From Paenibacillus harenae (GTDB taxonomy: Bacteria; Bacillota; Bacilli; Paenibacillales; Paenibacillaceae), in NCBI RefSeq assembly GCF_030812415.1, contig NZ_JAUSST010000002.1, positions 868,001 through 932,000 of the forward strand: a stretch of 64,000 nucleotides of DNA, written 5' to 3'. Numbering within the stretch: position 1 is the stretch's first letter; each line of letters opens with the position of its first letter. Shown one piece after another: positions 35,343 through 44,314 of the stretch. Made by a program: the position numbers and the translations under genes. The notes below the pieces were generated by a model, which saw only the letters and a program-made list of their open reading frames with translations, made no database searches and had not been told where the DNA came from.

Positions 35343-36749
35343 GTGGATGACCAACAATTAGACAGTTTTCTGCGCATCCAGACGTCGGCAGATAAGATGT
35401 CTGCCTTTTTAACGTTTAGCCGCATATCGGACGACTTCGAATGCACCAATGAACAACTGGAACGTTTTGCACGCAGCAAAGGGATTGTTCAAGGGCTTCA
35501 GACAGAGGTGTTACATCACATAAGCAGCAATCCGTTAGCCTATTGCAAAGAGCAAACCGTCATTGCCAAAGGCAAGGCTGCTCAGCCCGGAAGCGACGGT
35601 TACATACGCCTTATCAATGATCTTGAGCAGAGGGATAAACGTCCTTCCGAGGATGAAGATGGCAAGATTGACTTCAAGGATGTTAATAAGCTCAAGAACG
35701 TAACGAGAGGTCAGCTTATCGCTGAACGAATCGATCCGCTGCCGGGACCTTCGGGCGTAACCGTAACGGGAGAAACCGTATCTTCCAAGCTAGGCAAGCA
35801 GGTTCGATTCAAAGTCGGCAAAAACGTCGTTCTTAATCCAGAGCAGACGGCGATGTATGCAGCGATTGACGGCATGATCACAATGACGGACAAAGAGAAA
35901 ATCAATGTCTTTCCGATTTATGAAGTTAATGGCGATGTCGATTATCGCGTCGGTAATATTGATTTTATCGGAACGGTCGTTATTCGCGGCAATGTTCTGA
36001 ACGGCTTCCGGGTGAAAGCATCGGGCGATATTCGCGTCATTGGAGGCGTCGAAGGGGCTGAGCTTGACTCGGAAGGCTCAATTGAGATAACAGGTGGTAT
36101 TCTTGGAGGGAACAAGGGTCATGTGAAGGCAGGTCGCAACGTGCGCTGCTCCTTCATTCAGGAAGCAAATGTAATAGCCGGTGAAGACGTACTCGTTACG
36201 CAGAGCATCATGCATGCCAATGTCAGAGCGGGCAAAAGCATCATTTGCTCGGGAACGAAAGGATTAATTGTAGGCGGCATTGTTCAAGCCGGCGATTTGG
36301 TGCGTGCTCGCATCGTCGGCAATACAATGTCGACAGCAACAGCGATCGAGGTTGGCGTTAAGCCGGAGTTCCGCTATGAGCTGCAAGAGCTAAGGGCGAA
36401 GTTGAAGCAATGCGCGGACAGCTTGGACAAAACAGATAAAGCGCTTACTATCCTCGATCAGCTCGCCGCTGCCGGACAGCTCGCCCAGGAGAAGATGGCG
36501 CTGCGGATGAAGCTTAGCGTGACGAAACGTCAGACGAAGGCCGAGCTTGAGGAAACAAAAGAGCGTGTTCTTGAAATCGAGCGATCGTTGGAGGATACGG
36601 ATCGGGCAACGATTGATGTCGCGCACACGATCTATGGCGGAACGAGAGTTGTCATTGGCCGCTATACCAAATTCGTTAAGGATGCATCGCAGAGAGTGTC
36701 TTTTCGCTACCAGGACGGGGATATTGCCATGATTCCGTTTATCTCTTAA
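35343..36749 (+). CDS. FapA/DUF342 domain protein
   Basis: The 468-residue protein has an N-terminal helical region. A FapA (DUF342) right-handed beta-helix core with repeating GxVVIRGNVLNG-type strands (IDFIGTVVIRGNV, VKASGDIRVIGGVEGAELDS, EGSIEITGGI) follows, then a coiled coil (about 335-425) and a small C-terminal beta part. Families of this type occur beside flagellar genes; in Vibrio FapA was linked to control of flagellar assembly. The start is GTG 35343 behind AGGGGGGGATAAG. It is 16 bases from sigD, so it is likely in the same transcript. Confidence 0.85.
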   Translation: MDDQQLDSFLRIQTSADKMSAFLTFSRISDDFECTNEQLERFARSKGIVQGLQTEVLHHISSNPLAYCKEQTVIAKGKAAQPGSDGYIRLINDLEQRDKRPSEDEDGKIDFKDVNKLKNVTRGQLIAERIDPLPGPSGVTVTGETVSSKLGKQVRFKVGKNVVLNPEQTAMYAAIDGMITMTDKEKINVFPIYEVNGDVDYRVGNIDFIGTVVIRGNVLNGFRVKASGDIRVIGGVEGAELDSEGSIEITGGILGGNKGHVKAGRNVRCSFIQEANVIAGEDVLVTQSIMHANVRAGKSIICSGTKGLIVGGIVQAGDLVRARIVGNTMSTATAIEVGVKPEFRYELQELRAKLKQCADSLDKTDKALTILDQLAAAGQLAQEKMALRMKLSVTKRQTKAELEETKERVLEIERSLEDTDRATIDVAHTIYGGTRVVIGRYTKFVKDASQRVSFRYQDGDIAMIPFIS

Positions 36750-36814
36750 CGAATCGACGCACATTGCTTGGCTGACTTTTGAAAGACCGACTACCTTATG
36801 AGGGGGAGTCCAAG

Positions 36815-37144
36815 ATGACGTTCAAACCACTCGATATGCAGATGTCCGTTCCGCGTACGCAAGAATATAGCGGGTTGCAAGGACAAGCTGCCCATAAGCC
36901 GTTAGCCGATCAATCGGCGTTAGCGGGTCAGGCGTCGAAGGAAACCGAACAGCTGCGGACGAAAAACACCGCAGTTGAGCAAACGACAGGTCAAAAGGTG
37001 CGCAGCGATCAGGAACAGAGCGATGGTTCAGGTAGCCGCTATTCGGCTGCTCGCAAGCGTACCTCGGACGAAATGGCGGAAGAGCAGGCCGAAGAGAAGC
37101 CCGCCCATCCATTCAAAGGACATAACCTGGATATTAAATTATAA
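36815..37144 (+). CDS. Small hydrophilic protein with conserved C-terminal tail
   Basis: The 109-residue protein is polar and probably disordered (Gln, Ala, Ser, Glu-rich), then ends HPFKGHNLDIKL. I do not recognise a characterised family. The short tail of the type HPxKGHxxDI looks like the only part under strong constraint, which suggests a peptide that docks on a partner. ATG 36815 has GGGGGAG about 6 bases ahead; the longer frame from 36779 has no ribosome site. It shares a base with the next open frame and lies between the FapA-like and SwrB-like genes. Confidence 0.72.
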   Translation: MTFKPLDMQMSVPRTQEYSGLQGQAAHKPLADQSALAGQASKETEQLRTKNTAVEQTTGQKVRSDQEQSDGSGSRYSAARKRTSDEMAEEQAEEKPAHPFKGHNLDIKL

Positions 37145-37179
37145 TGAAGCAAGTCATCAGGAGAAAGGCGGTAAGAGCG

Positions 37180-37797
37180 GTGGAATCGTACTGGCAATAT
37201 ATTGTGTTACTTGGAGCGGTTGTCATCGTGCTGGCTTTTATGCTGCCTAGACAGAAGCGGCAAGCAGAGCAGCCGTCTCAAAGTATTCAAAACATGGAGA
37301 CGGCGCTTGAGCAATTCATGGAAAATATGGAGAAGGACAATCAAGAGCTTGTCTCGCTAGTCGCGAAGTCGCAGCAAGAAGCGAAGCAGGATGCAGAGCG
37401 CAAAGACCTTCGCATAGCCGAGCTCGAGCGCAAGAGCTCGGCATTGGAGCAGCAACTGCTATTAGCGACCAGGCAAGCTGCGAGCATAGGTGCGCAAGGG
37501 ATTGCGATGACATCACAGACGATGCAAGACCATCACGTTCCTTCTTCAGAGGGCGTACATCCTGCGTCGCCCCAAGTGCCCGTTATGGCGAGCCCATCCG
37601 CGATAGTCGTAGATGAGCCGCAAGACGAACGAGCAAGCCAAGCCAATCGTTCGATACAAGCTCGTTACGCTGAATTGTTCCAATTGTATGAGCAAGGGAA
37701 ATCAATTGAAGCGATTTCGAAGAAGCTAGGTATGAACAAAGGTGAGGTGCAGCTCATTATGCTGCTTGCGAAGCGGGAGGATGCCGCCAATGCTTAA
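37180..37797 (+). CDS. SwrB-like membrane-anchored coiled-coil protein
   Basis: The 205-residue protein has one N-terminal membrane helix (about 5-24), a coiled coil (about 35-105), a variable linker, and a C-terminal helix-turn-helix-like module (LFQLYEQGKSIEAISKKLGM, NKGEVQLIMLLAKR). This order matches B. subtilis SwrB (YlxL), which follows sigD and promotes flagellar basal body maturation. GTG 37180 is preferred because AAAGGCGGT precedes it. ATG 37144 would add 12 basic residues but has no ribosome site. The match to SwrB is by architecture and place, so function is inferred. Confidence 0.75.
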   Translation: MESYWQYIVLLGAVVIVLAFMLPRQKRQAEQPSQSIQNMETALEQFMENMEKDNQELVSLVAKSQQEAKQDAERKDLRIAELERKSSALEQQLLLATRQAASIGAQGIAMTSQTMQDHHVPSSEGVHPASPQVPVMASPSAIVVDEPQDERASQANRSIQARYAELFQLYEQGKSIEAISKKLGMNKGEVQLIMLLAKREDAANA

Positions 37798-38353
37798 GAA
37801 CCGTACGTTCGTGATCGGTCTGGGTGTCGGTATTATTATTGGAGCTTTGCTTTTGGAACTGATGTATATTGGAGAGAAGAGCGAGGATAGGCTGGCGAGA
37901 CTGGGAGAAGATCCGACAAGCGAGCAGAAGCTGTATACGCAAGAAGAAGTGGATGCCCTGCTGGCTGCTCAGGAGGATTCCGCGGAAATCAGCAACGAAG
38001 TGAATAAATCTCCAGTAGAGGATGCAACGGATTCGCCCGCAAAGGCTAACGTCCAACCGGCAGCGCCTACATCAACCCCTAAGCCTGCTGTGCCGACGGC
38101 GAAGCCCGTAAGCGTAAAAAAGGTGCTTCGGATCGAGCACGGCTCGAACTTAACCAGCACGGCATCATTGCTCGAGAAGAGCGGCATTATCGATGATAAG
38201 ACGGCGTTCGTTAACCAAATGAAGAAGGACAAAAAACTGGTTCGCGCCGGTTATTTTTTGTTTCATGAGAATATGACGATCAAAGAAGCGATTACGATTG
38301 TAACTAGCAAACCGCTTAGCAAAGCAGAGGCGGATGCGTTCGAAAGCAGCTAG
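37790..38353 (+). CDS. Membrane-anchored protein with MltG/YceG-type LysM-like domain only
   Basis: The 187-residue protein has one membrane helix (about 8-27), an Ala/Pro/Thr-rich linker (about 75-110), and a C-terminal module. That module (HGSNLTSTASLLEKSGIIDD, then AGYFLFHENMTIKEAITIVT) resembles the first, LysM-like domain of the endolytic transglycosylase MltG. The catalytic domain is absent, since the protein ends soon after. Automatic annotation may call it MltG; I would not. ATG 37790 lies 9 bases after GGGAGG and overlaps the SwrB-like gene by 8 bases. It is the last gene of the motility operon, and no strong terminator was seen after it. Confidence 0.75.
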   Translation: MLKNRTFVIGLGVGIIIGALLLELMYIGEKSEDRLARLGEDPTSEQKLYTQEEVDALLAAQEDSAEISNEVNKSPVEDATDSPAKANVQPAAPTSTPKPAVPTAKPVSVKKVLRIEHGSNLTSTASLLEKSGIIDDKTAFVNQMKKDKKLVRAGYFLFHENMTIKEAITIVTSKPLSKAEADAFESS

Positions 38354-38387
38354 ACAAACGAATAACGATGTAATCTATAAACCATTG

Positions 38388-38416
38388 TTGCAGACGTTTG
38401 TCATATATGATATATT
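38388..38416 (+). promoter_or_regulatory. Candidate sigma-A promoter of rpsB
   Basis: TTGCAG (38388-38393) and TATATT (38411-38416) are 17 bases apart, close to the sigma-A consensus. Transcription would begin near 38423, giving a leader of about 115 bases before rpsB. Confidence 0.6.
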
Positions 38417-38418
38417 AA

Positions 38419-38490
38419 TTGACGGTGTTAAAAACGCACGCCGGTCAATTTTGCCAATGGTGCTTTCGCTCGGCGGAAGTGTTGGCAAAA
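38419..38490 (+). promoter_or_regulatory. Structured 5' leader of rpsB
   Basis: Two adjacent hairpins fill the leader. The second is strong: TTTTGCCAA (38449-38457) pairs with TTGGCAAAA (38482-38490), and inside it CTTTCGC (38463-38469) pairs with GCGGAAG (38473-38479). The first pairs TTGACGGTGT with ACGCC-G-GTCAA around a small loop, but its 5' end may lie before the transcription start. There is no T-run, so control by binding of S2 or RNA stability is more likely than attenuation (inference). Confidence 0.55.
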
Positions 38491-38539
38491 GATGCGAGTG
38501 GCGGAGGAGCACACAAAACCATAACAGGAGGTGTTTGGT

Positions 38540-39238
38540 ATGGCGGTTATTTCCATGAAACAGCTTCTAGAAGCTGGGGTACACTTCGGTCATCAGACTC
38601 GTCGTTGGAATCCTAAGATGGATCGTTATATCTTCACAGAAAGAAACGGAATTTACATCATCGACTTGCAAAAAACAGTGAAAAAGGTTGACGAAGCGTA
38701 TAACTTCGTTAAATCCGTTGCTGCTGAGGGCGGCACCATGCTGTTCGTCGGCACAAAAAAACAAGCGCAAGATTCGGTTAAAGAAGAAGCAGAACGTTGC
38801 GGCAACTTCTACATTAACCAACGCTGGCTCGGCGGCACGCTTACGAACTTCTCGACCATTCAAAAGCGTATCGACCGTTTGAAACAGCTTGAGAAATGGG
38901 AAGAGGACGGCACTTTCGAAGTTCTTCCTAAAAAAGAAGTTATCATTCTTCGCAAAGAAAAAGACCGTTTGGAAAAATTCCTTGGCGGCATCAAAGGAAT
39001 GAAAGGTTTGCCAAGCGCGCTGTTCATCATCGATCCGCGCAAAGAGCGTATCGCAGTAGCTGAAGCTCGCAAACTTGGTATTCCAATCGTTGGTATCGTT
39101 GATACGAACTGTGACCCAGACGAAATCGACTATGTCATTCCGGGTAACGACGATGCAATTCGTGCCGTTAAGTTGTTGACTTCGAAGATGGCAGACGCGA
39201 TCGTAGAAGCTAACCAAGGCGAGCAAACAACGGCTTAA
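38540..39238 (+). CDS. rpsB: 30S ribosomal protein S2
   Basis: S2 binds the small subunit near the decoding-site neck and joins late in assembly. The 232-residue protein shows [43 protein letters not shown] and [16 protein letters not shown] 38540 has AGGAGGTG six bases ahead. The codon use shifts toward a highly expressed pattern, with many AAA, GTT and CGT codons, compared with the preceding motility genes. tsf follows after a terminator-like hairpin, the usual pairing. Confidence 0.98.
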   Translation: MAVISMKQLLEAGVHFGHQTRRWNPKMDRYIFTERNGIYIIDLQKTVKKVDEAYNFVKSVAAEGGTMLFVGTKKQAQDSVKEEAERCGNFYINQRWLGGTLTNFSTIQKRIDRLKQLEKWEEDGTFEVLPKKEVIILRKEKDRLEKFLGGIKGMKGLPSALFIIDPRKERIAVAEARKLGIPIVGIVDTNCDPDEIDYVIPGNDDAIRAVKLLTSKMADAIVEANQGEQTTA

Positions 39239-39260
39239 ATAGCAGTTCATGCAAGTCAAC

Positions 39261-39304
39261 AAAGGGTGGTCAGATGGTGAAAAACCTCTCACTGCCCTTT
39301 TTTT
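39261..39304 (+). terminator. Terminator-like hairpin between rpsB and tsf
   Basis: AAAGGG (39261-39266) pairs with CCCTTT (39295-39300), with an inner GTGA/TCAC pairing, followed by a T-run. A partial stop here could set the S2 to EF-Ts ratio. Confidence 0.65.
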
Positions 39305-39371
39305 GAACGAAAATCATTTTTTGCAAATAAGGTAGAATAACAGCTTCGCACAACATTTAGGAGGGTTTAAT

Positions 39372-40022
39372 ATGGCAGTTAGCGCTAGCGCAGTAAAAGA
39401 ACTTCGTGAAAGAACGGGAGCAGGAATGCTCGATTGCAAGAAAGCTTTGGACGAGACGAATAATGATATCGACAAAGCGATCGCTTTGCTTCGTGAAAAA
39501 GGCTTGTCGGCTGCAGCAAACAAAGCTGGCCGTATCGCTACAGAAGGCGTTGTTGAATCGTATATTCACGCTGGCGGCCGTATCGGCGTTATCGTTGAAG
39601 TAAACTGCGAGACGGATTTCGTTGCGAAAACGGAACAATTCCGTGAATTTGCAAGAGACATCGCTATGCAAATCGCAGCTGCAAATCCAAAATTCGTTCG
39701 CCGCGAAGAAGTTCCTGGCGACGAGCTTGAGAAAGAGCGCGAAATTTTGAAAGCACAAGCGCTTAACGAAGGAAAACCGGAAAAAATCGTTGAAAAAATG
39801 GTTGAAGGCCGTATCTCGAAATACTATGAAGAGTATTGCTTGATGGAGCAATCTTTCATTAAAGATCCGGACAAAACAATTTCGACATTGCTGAATGAAA
39901 AAATTAGCAAAATCGGCGAAAACATTTCGATCCGTCGCTTCGTTCGTTTCGAACTCGGTGAAGGACTTGAGAAAAAAGTAGACAATTTCGTTGAAGAGGT
40001 TATGGCTCAAGCGAAACTTTAA
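39372..40022 (+). CDS. tsf: Translation elongation factor Ts
   Basis: EF-Ts recycles EF-Tu by GDP-GTP exchange. The 216-residue protein has the UBA-like N-terminus ([19 protein letters not shown]) and the Tu-binding block ([16 protein letters not shown]). It is shorter than the roughly 290-residue proteins of B. subtilis and E. coli, having one reduced dimerisation subdomain. Its reading frame is intact, so this is a natural short form. AGGAGGG precedes ATG 39372. Confidence 0.97.
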   Translation: MAVSASAVKELRERTGAGMLDCKKALDETNNDIDKAIALLREKGLSAAANKAGRIATEGVVESYIHAGGRIGVIVEVNCETDFVAKTEQFREFARDIAMQIAAANPKFVRREEVPGDELEKEREILKAQALNEGKPEKIVEKMVEGRISKYYEEYCLMEQSFIKDPDKTISTLLNEKISKIGENISIRRFVRFELGEGLEKKVDNFVEEVMAQAKL

Positions 40023-40033
40023 TCCGAACGCAC

Positions 40034-40072
40034 AGGCGGGGCGGGGCGTCCGCCCCGCCTACTTGTTTTAGA
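40034..40072 (+). terminator. Strong GC-rich terminator after tsf
   Basis: GGCGGGGCGG (40035-40044) and CCGCCCCGCC (40050-40059) form a perfect 10-bp stem (11 with the flanking A-T) around GGCGT, followed by ACTTGTTTT. It should end the rpsB-tsf transcript, although the T-run is broken. Confidence 0.8.
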
Positions 40073-40114
40073 AAGCGACTATTTGTTTGCTGCACACTTA
40101 TTTGAGCTGAATGA

Positions 40115-40857
<743 letters not shown>

Positions 40858-40858
<1 letters not shown>

Positions 40859-41412
40859 TGCCGCTTCAAATCAAGAAAAACGCTGAAGAACGCATGGAGA
40901 AGGCGATCTCGGCATTAAAACGCGACTTATCGTCGCTTCGCGCAGGCAAAGCGAGCCCCGCTTTGTTTGACCGCATTCAAGTTGAATACTACGGGGCTAT
41001 GACGCCTCTTAACCAGCTCGCTAATATTAATACACCGGATTCGCGCACGTTGCTTATTCAGCCTTGGGACAAATCGTCCGTTGCTGCAATCGAGAAGGCG
41101 ATCATGAAGTCGGATTTGGGTCTTACACCTTCTAACGATGGAACAGCGATCCGCATTTCCGTGCCAATGCTAACGGAAGAGCGCCGTGCCGAACTCGTGA
41201 AGACGTCGAAGAAGTTCGGCGAGGAAGCGAAGGTGGCTATCCGCAACATCCGCCGCGATGCGAACGATTCCATCAAGAAGCTGGAGAAATCGGATATTTC
41301 CGAGGACGAATCCCGCGGTCATCAAGAAGATATACAGAAGGCTACGGACAAGTACATCGCTGAGGTAGATAAAGTGCTTGTTTCCAAAGAAAAAGAGATT
41401 ATGGAAGTATAA
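40858..41412 (+). CDS. frr: Ribosome recycling factor
   Basis: RRF works with EF-G to split ribosomes after termination. The 184-residue protein shows the long-helix domain and the signature [20 protein letters not shown], then [20 protein letters not shown] and [16 protein letters not shown]. It starts at ATG 40858, overlapping pyrH by one base with AAGGAAG ahead. Confidence 0.98.
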
Positions 41413-41424
41413 TTATACAATTGG

Positions 41425-41452
41425 CCCCTCCGACAGGTGGGGTTTGGTTTTG
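41425..41452 (+). terminator. Weak terminator-like hairpin between frr and uppS
   Basis: CCCCTCC (41425-41431) pairs with GGTGGGG (41436-41442), with one T-T mismatch, around GACA. TTTGGTTTTG follows. It could act as a partial stop before the isoprenoid and lipid genes. Confidence 0.45.
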
Positions 41453-41474
41453 ATTCCGGTTGGGAGGAAGTAAG

Positions 41475-42239
41475 ATGATCAAGCGACTTTGGGCCCTACT
41501 TGGCAAATCGTCCAAAAAGCCGTCTAATCCTAAAGTCTTTGAAAAGGTTCCTGAGCATGTAGCCATCATTATGGACGGCAACGGCCGTTGGGCTAAAACT
41601 CGCGGATTGCCGAGGACGGCGGGTCATCATTCCGGGATGAAGGCGGTCAAGCGAATTACGATGGCCGCTGATAAGCTGGGCATTAAATATTTGACGTTAT
41701 ATGCGTTTTCCACGGAAAACTGGACGAGACCGAAGGATGAGGTCGACTTTTTAATGAAGCTTCCCCAGCAATTCATCGAGATCGAGCTCGACGAGCTGAT
41801 CGCGAACAACGTTCAAGTGCGTATGATGGGGCATAAGGAAAAGTTGCCGGCCCATACGATAAGCCCGCTTGAGGAAGCAATCGTGAAGACGGCAAACAAT
41901 ACCGGGCTCGTATTAAACTTTGCTCTGAACTATGGCAGCCGCAAGGAAATGCTGGAGGCGGTCAAGGATATTGCTTCGGATGTATCGCGGGGCGAACTCG
42001 CCATCGATGAGATTGACGAGAAGTTGATGGCAAGCCGATTACATACAAGCGGAATGCCTGACCCGGATTTGCTTATTCGTACAAGCGGAGAGCTGCGCCT
42101 TAGCAACTTCATGATGTGGCAGCTCGCTTATAGCGAACTATGGTTTACGGATGTGTATTGGCCGGCGTTTACGGAAGAGCATTTTCATGAGGCAATACAC
42201 GAGTATCAGCGCCGCGTGCGCCGATATGGCGGGTTGTAG
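41475..42239 (+). CDS. uppS: Undecaprenyl diphosphate synthase (cis-prenyltransferase)
   Basis: UppS extends farnesyl diphosphate to C55 undecaprenyl diphosphate, the lipid carrier for cell wall precursors. The 254-residue protein has catalytic Asp34 in IIMDGNGRWAKTRGLPRTAGH-type motif 1 and YAFSTENWTRPK. The C-terminal PDLLIRTSGELRLSNFMMWQ, AYSELWFTDVYWP block is also present. ATG 41475 follows GGGAGG; the frame upstream to 41460 has no better start. Confidence 0.97.
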   Translation: MIKRLWALLGKSSKKPSNPKVFEKVPEHVAIIMDGNGRWAKTRGLPRTAGHHSGMKAVKRITMAADKLGIKYLTLYAFSTENWTRPKDEVDFLMKLPQQFIEIELDELIANNVQVRMMGHKEKLPAHTISPLEEAIVKTANNTGLVLNFALNYGSRKEMLEAVKDIASDVSRGELAIDEIDEKLMASRLHTSGMPDPDLLIRTSGELRLSNFMMWQLAYSELWFTDVYWPAFTEEHFHEAIHEYQRRVRRYGGL

Positions 42240-42266
42240 CTTCAAGTATCGGAGTGTGACGTTTCG

Positions 42267-43061
42267 TTGAGACAACGGATTATTACTGGCGTGCTGGCTG
42301 GCGCGCTCTTAGTCGCTTTGACAATCGTCGGAGGTTGGCTATTTACATCTTTGCTCGTACTGCTAGCGATTATAGGTTTCACGGAGTATGCAAAAATGAA
42401 CGGCGTCAAATGGTCGCATCCGTCCGCACTGCTTGGGTATGCGGGCGTATTGCTGTTTGTGCTTCCTTGGTCGGAGTGGAACATGGATGTACCTTCGGAA
42501 ATGACGATCATGTGGATGCTTGCTTTTCTGCTGCTTGCCGTGACGGTCATTACGAAAAATAAAACGACAATCGATGGCGCCGCGCTCATGCTGCTTGGCG
42601 CTTTATATGTAGGTTATGGTTTTGCCGCAATGATCGATGTGCGTGGCATCGTTCCGAACGGACTATTCTGGACGTTTCTATCCTTCTCTTGCACGATTGC
42701 GTCGGATACCGGCGCTTATTTCTGCGGACGAGCCTTCGGCCGGACGAAGCTATGGCCGTCTATCAGTCCGAATAAGACGGTGGAAGGTGCGCTAGGCGGC
42801 GTTGTGCTGTCTTTGGTCGTTGCTTCTGTCTTCTCATTATCCGCTCCGGACACGATCGATCTGCCAAAGGCGCTGCTCATCGGACTACTGGCCGCTGTCG
42901 CAGGACAATTCGGTGATTTAATCCAATCGGCCTATAAGCGCGTACGCGACATAAAGGATACGGGAACGCTGCTTCCCGGCCACGGCGGCGTGCTCGACCG
43001 TTTCGACAGCTGGCTTATCGTATTTCCGCTGCTGCTCCTTACAGGTTTGTTGCCGGCATAA
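42267..43061 (+). CDS. cdsA: Phosphatidate cytidylyltransferase
   Basis: CdsA makes CDP-diacylglycerol, the precursor of phosphatidylglycerol and other phospholipids. The 264-residue protein has about eight membrane helices and the family signature SAYKRVRDIKDTGTLLPGHG followed by GVLDRFDSW. The start is TTG 42267. It lies between uppS and dxr as in B. subtilis. Confidence 0.96.
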   Translation: MRQRIITGVLAGALLVALTIVGGWLFTSLLVLLAIIGFTEYAKMNGVKWSHPSALLGYAGVLLFVLPWSEWNMDVPSEMTIMWMLAFLLLAVTVITKNKTTIDGAALMLLGALYVGYGFAAMIDVRGIVPNGLFWTFLSFSCTIASDTGAYFCGRAFGRTKLWPSISPNKTVEGALGGVVLSLVVASVFSLSAPDTIDLPKALLIGLLAAVAGQFGDLIQSAYKRVRDIKDTGTLLPGHGGVLDRFDSWLIVFPLLLLTGLLPA

Positions 43062-43079
43062 GTTTGGAGGATGTTCGAT

Positions 43080-44219
43080 ATGAAGAAAATTAGCATTTTA
43101 GGCTCGACAGGCTCAATTGGAACGCAGACGCTCGACATTGTTGCCCATGCGCCTGAGCTATTCAAAGTTGTAGGTCTGACAGCAGGGTCGAATGTCGATC
43201 TGCTCATCGAGCAGGCAAGACAGTTCAAGCCAGCCATTGTTTGTCTGGGCACGAAGGAGCTCGCAGATGCAGCTAGACTGCATGTGCCGCCCGGAACGAG
43301 AGTTGTATATGGCGAAGAAGGCCTGATCGAGACGGCTTCCCAAGCCGATGCCGACGTTGTCGTAACGGCAATTGTAGGCAGCCGCGGGTTGCCGGCTACG
43401 CTTGCAGCGATTAACGCAGGCAAAACGATTGGGCTTGCCAACAAAGAAACGCTTGTGACGGCAGGCCATATCGTTATGGAACGCGCTAAGCAGCGCGGCG
43501 TGGCGATTCTACCGATCGACAGCGAGCACTCGGCTATCTTCCAATGCTTGAACGGCGAGAAACGGGAGAGCATTAAGCAAATTACGCTTACCGCATCGGG
43601 CGGCTCGTTCCGCGATCGGACGCGCGAGCAGTTGGAAGGCGTATCCGTAAACGAAGCGCTTAATCATCCGAACTGGTCGATGGGCGCCAAGATTACGATC
43701 GACTCGGCTACGATGGTCAATAAAGGACTTGAGGTTATTGAAGCCAAATGGCTTTTCGGCGTTACATACGATCAGATAGATGTCATTATTCATCCGGAGA
43801 GCATCATTCATTCTTATGTGGAATTCTCCGATCATAGTATGATCGCCCAAATGGGCTTGCCCGATATGCGCGTGCCGATTCAGTATGCGCTAACTTACCC
43901 GGACCGCATGGCGACGCCGACGAATCGGCTTAGTTTGGTTGAGGTGGGTAAACTTCATTTCCGCGAAATGGATTTTGTCCGCTTTCCGCTGCTCCGCCTA
44001 GCCTTCGATTGCGGGCGTCTTGGCGGCTCCGCTCCGGCTGTATTCAATGCGGCGAATGAAGTAGCGGTAGCCCGATTCCTTAGCGGCGAAATTAATTTTC
44101 TCGATATCGAGAGAGTCGTGGAGTCGGCCGTAAGCCGTCATGATGTAACGGAAATTAACGATCTGCAGGCGATAGCGGAGGTAGACGTCTGGGCGCGCCA
44201 GTTCGCGGCAACCGTGTAG
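43080..44219 (+). CDS. dxr: 1-deoxy-D-xylulose 5-phosphate reductoisomerase
   Basis: Dxr makes MEP, the first committed step of the non-mevalonate isoprenoid route, which feeds the UppS encoded nearby. The 379-residue protein has the NADPH motif GSTGSIGTQTLDIV, LANKETLVTAG, PIDSEHSAIFQCL (metal and substrate residues) and SGGSFRDR. ATG 43080, nine bases after TTGGAGG, is preferred to ATG 43071, which touches that site. Confidence 0.97.
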   Translation: MKKISILGSTGSIGTQTLDIVAHAPELFKVVGLTAGSNVDLLIEQARQFKPAIVCLGTKELADAARLHVPPGTRVVYGEEGLIETASQADADVVVTAIVGSRGLPATLAAINAGKTIGLANKETLVTAGHIVMERAKQRGVAILPIDSEHSAIFQCLNGEKRESIKQITLTASGGSFRDRTREQLEGVSVNEALNHPNWSMGAKITIDSATMVNKGLEVIEAKWLFGVTYDQIDVIIHPESIIHSYVEFSDHSMIAQMGLPDMRVPIQYALTYPDRMATPTNRLSLVEVGKLHFREMDFVRFPLLRLAFDCGRLGGSAPAVFNAANEVAVARFLSGEINFLDIERVVESAVSRHDVTEINDLQAIAEVDVWARQFAATV

Positions 44220-44248
44220 CTATTGGATACGGTCAAAAACCGGTTCTC

Positions 44249-44276
44249 TTGTATCGGACGGGAGAATAATGATAAT
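44249..44276 (+). promoter_or_regulatory. Possible sigma-A promoter of rseP
   Basis: TTGTAT (44249-44254) and GATAAT (44271-44276) are 16 bases apart in the 95-base dxr-rseP gap. The match is fair, not strong. Confidence 0.35.
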
Positions 44277-44314
44277 CTATGTACAGGCCGTAACGAACAG
44301 GAGGCTTCACGTAT

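Noticed and set aside
38567..39292. 241-residue minus-strand frame opposite rpsB
   Set aside because: Highly biased codon use in rpsB leaves few stops on the opposite strand; the product is Phe-rich and meaningless.
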